Below are positions 14,101 through 14,961 of a stretch of 14,961 nucleotides of DNA, in pieces. Where the stretch lies: NCBI RefSeq assembly GCF_946222045.1, contig NZ_CAMILN010000040.1, positions 1 to 14,961 on the forward strand, read 5' to 3'. Position 1 is the first letter of the stretch. Every line of letters begins with the position of its first letter. Under the pieces are notes generated by a model. It was given only the letters and a program-made list of their open reading frames with translations. It was not told the origin of the DNA and did no database searches. The stretch comes from an uncultured Peptoniphilus sp. Lineage in GTDB: Bacteria > Bacillota > Clostridia > Tissierellales > Peptoniphilaceae. A program made the position numbers and the translations under genes.

Positions 14101-14961
14101 GACACAACTACTACCCATCTTATCCATCCTACATGAATGCAATGCACTATGGTAGCATTGATGAAAATGGAAATGTAGAATTTTATATCTATCTAAAACC
14201 AGAAGCAAATAGCTATGGTGGAAGCACAGATAAGAACACAATACTAAACCTTAACCTAACAGGTGGAGGAAACATTACATCTGTAGAAGTTCTAGATGTA
14301 GCCCCTAGAGATAGATACACTACTAGAAACATAATGCAAAATCAGACTGCGAGTGAGGTTACTGGAAAAAATGTAATAGGTGTAGTAAGTCAAGGTACAG
14401 AAACTATTACAGGACAAGATAATGTAACAGATGGCTATACAGGAAAAACTGGCTATCAAATAAAAATCCCATCAGCGAGATTTAATAACGATTGGGGCTT
14501 CCTAGTAAAAGTAAAAGCAAATGGTGGAACTAGCACAAGTACAGTATCCTATGACTGGTTAACAGATAATGACCGTGTTGCTGATGAGTCAAAAATCCAA
14601 GAAACAATTGGTTTATCAACTAAAAAATCATCAGATTCTGCAGGCGAAAATCCTACAAATGATGTAACAAGGATTACTATTACCAACGAAGAATTCAAAA
14701 AATCACCTGTAGAACTTACTAAACTTGATGAAAATAAAGTTGACGGACTTAGTGGTGCAACATTTACACTAAAGGACTCAGCAGGCAATCCTATAATCGA
14801 CGTACAGTCACAATCTGATGGAGAAGGAAAAACTAAGGGACTTGTATCCTTTGGAGAACAAGCTCCAGGTAAGTATACTATAGAAGAAAAGAAAGCACCT
14901 AAAGGATGCACTGACCCCCGAAAGTTGGACTTAAAAATTCAACTTTTTGGGGGTCTTTTAA
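11121..14961 (+). CDS. Large secreted coiled-coil/SpaA-domain surface adhesin, interrupted by an IS
   Basis: An open frame of 1280 codons with no stop before the window ends; only the first 1262 residues are native. It has a signal peptide (MDNIFKRFTCLFLALLMILE..., probable cleavage after ALA near residue 29). A Lys/Glu/Ala-rich coiled coil covers roughly 45-250, then come beta-rich adhesin-like regions without a recognised family. A complete SpaA/Cna-B-like domain lies at about 896-985, with Lys902 and Glu950 in LIENKAPAGY placed for an internal isopeptide bond. A second SpaA domain starts near 1196 (Lys1201, LSGATFTL) and breaks after EEKKAPKG (1262), where Tyr is expected. From 14907 the frame reads into IS DNA (CTDPRKLDLK...). 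The LPxTG anchor is not seen and was presumably lost. Probable role: sortase-anchored adhesion or pilus-like protein. Confidence 0.85.
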   Translation, partial: MDNIFKRFTCLFLALLMILEVFSPVTALAAESRGLFEEAKSVDSNNKVEKKISDELFNEPAEKREKSETRKTTSNKKEEVHKKEEVHKNSSKESKETGKAPELIPAKKTKNDYEFFENTRKDETKAEEKEKAEAEAKAAEEAKAKEEQTAKENADLEKQRQELLRIEAERQAAAARANEAEAAAAEAEYRDAREKRIELEKLLEEKLKEKGLRDQKKQESEKSLNEEKLNKLEDKNKTEEVVEEEEEKGLLEKIKEGLGLTDLQRADKELKKALKNKKNGLEEIQALLDTFEDKYDLSREDQAKLMADNEEAFQELIERDREENFRSDMLKANPVGASPENLESKKFTIRTRLDTSTINGSIQQGKFFEIKLDQRLTVKAGTILPDIVNDGTILATPDYKESTNSIKYTVKNPIDKNLQIPIAIDVDYNVEKIKELEGKKDKHPINNSISGLGVVRPAKLPEVIVNNNGDIVNGISEPDGHEVLQIVEPGSDYKVYMDAHGIPVVKDGKLVAVNWKVTFTSTKDLLALGLSSNATIVKGSGLGGFSNLLLNGNELRTAEDGLSTNEIEGQLGIVASKNHTLNESLREVRYTFETKVTNPQEKYAIDLSVALKNKQKTGAVRLVYDAADNKSYMEDTTSKRVGINNRTTIMGEFSSDTTARWTVTDQVSTGDNTKKEDPVIGFPLATRELTGDQTLTSAKMAVYRLNPDDGKMEVIIEETDLDKTIPAKGTNPSDQQYPGRIAVYEFNTDIIDSEAGYSLSGVNINKYQPIKIKQTWSGIDSTQKMPEQTIEVKDTNGNNLSSPITVGEGEIGQADRAFDIPAVKTWEIIKEINPETQEEETKEVKITPNIVQTFPEGPTIYGTKYSYKEKYNYYSLENGAYNLYNVMTESTDEEDSSFTIIKTDSKDPNKKLSGAEFTLQRPGETLKLQTDANGQINFKNISPGTYNLIENKAPAGYKLDQEPKQITVHNDGTVSVEGNNISMQGGKVATVLARHNYYPSYPSYMNAMHYGSIDENGNVEFYIYLKPEANSYGGSTDKNTILNLNLTGGGNITSVEVLDVAPRDRYTTRNIMQNQTASEVTGKNVIGVVSQGTETITGQDNVTDGYTGKTGYQIKIPSARFNNDWGFLVKVKANGGTSTSTVSYDWLTDNDRVADESKIQETIGLSTKKSSDSAGENPTNDVTRITITNEEFKKSPVELTKLDENKVDGLSGATFTLKDSAGNPIIDVQSQSDGEGKTKGLVSFGEQAPGKYTIEEKKAPKGCTDPRKLDLKIQLFGGLL
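11349..11384 (+). repeat. 18-bp exact tandem duplication inside the surface protein gene
   Basis: Two identical 18-base copies (11349-11366, 11367-11384) encode KEEVHK twice in the charged region after the signal peptide. Being in frame, copy-number change would lengthen or shorten the stalk by six residues without breaking the gene. Confidence 0.85.
14907..14961 (+). mobile_element. Left end of an IS3-family (IS150-like) insertion sequence inside the surface protein gene
   Basis: The adhesin frame switches at 14907 to TGCACTGACCCCC followed by AAAGTTGGAC (14921-14930), a TG-starting IS150-group type end. Bases 14913-14929 pair with 14938-14955 in a strong hairpin followed by TTTTA; such hairpins at the left end of these elements block outside transcription into the transposase. 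The same end motif occurs inverted at 31-54. The transposase frames would lie to the right, outside the window. The abrupt loss of SpaA homology exactly at the TG supports an insertion rather than a chance match. A 3-4 bp target duplication ending in GGA is predicted at the far end. Confidence 0.75.

Noticed and set aside
14549..14911. 120-codon antisense frame under the end of the adhesin gene
   Set aside because: It runs opposite to a clear SpaA-domain coding frame, covers the IS junction, and shows no recognisable motif.

Overview
The window looks like a chromosomal piece of a low-GC, Gram-positive anaerobe of the Firmicutes. A member of the Peptoniphilaceae, such as Anaerococcus or Peptoniphilus, is my best guess. 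The basis is A-rich coding strands, strong AGGAGG-type ribosome binding sites, an OpuC operon, an NhaC antiporter and a SpaA-type surface protein. The genus is inference; no rRNA or other marker gene is present.

Layout. (1) Positions 1-54 carry what looks like the right end of an IS3-family (IS150-like) insertion sequence. (2) 91-462 (minus) is an encapsulated-ferritin (EncFtn) gene, with an extended -10 promoter and a palindrome at its start site. (3) 657-4119 (plus) is a four-gene, translationally coupled opuCABCD operon for compatible-solute uptake. (4) 4129-4290 holds three stem-loop terminators between converging genes. (5) 4297-5601 (minus) is an NhaC-type Na+/H+ antiporter. (6) 5775-9831 (plus) is a three-gene MacAB/YknXYZ-type exporter: HlyD-like adaptor, ABC ATPase and MacB-type permease. 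(7) 9832-11120 is a gene-poor, very AT-rich stretch. It contains an exact 35-bp tandem duplication, a hairpin terminator that resembles an IS150-type end, a GC-rich structured island, a degenerate array of about 36-bp repeats, and the promoter of the next gene. (8) 11121 to the end is a large secreted coiled-coil/SpaA-domain surface protein, cut in the middle of its second visible SpaA domain by the left end of an IS3-family element at 14907.

How the genes work together. OpuC (import of osmoprotectants, with CBS domains that sense ionic strength or nucleotides) and NhaC (Na+/H+ exchange) are both ion and osmotic homeostasis functions lying tail to tail. EncFtn stores and oxidises iron, normally inside an encapsulin shell, but no encapsulin gene is visible. 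The exporter has no recognisable dedicated substrate gene. The surface protein would normally be wall-anchored, but its C-terminus is lost to the insertion.

IS-like ends at both edges, in the same orientation, suggest that the window is a contig broken at a repeated element. The main novelty candidates are the 9.8-10.5 kb repeat island, the IS-disrupted adhesin, and the EncFtn with an unusual Lys/Asp-rich tail and no obvious encapsulin-loading peptide.
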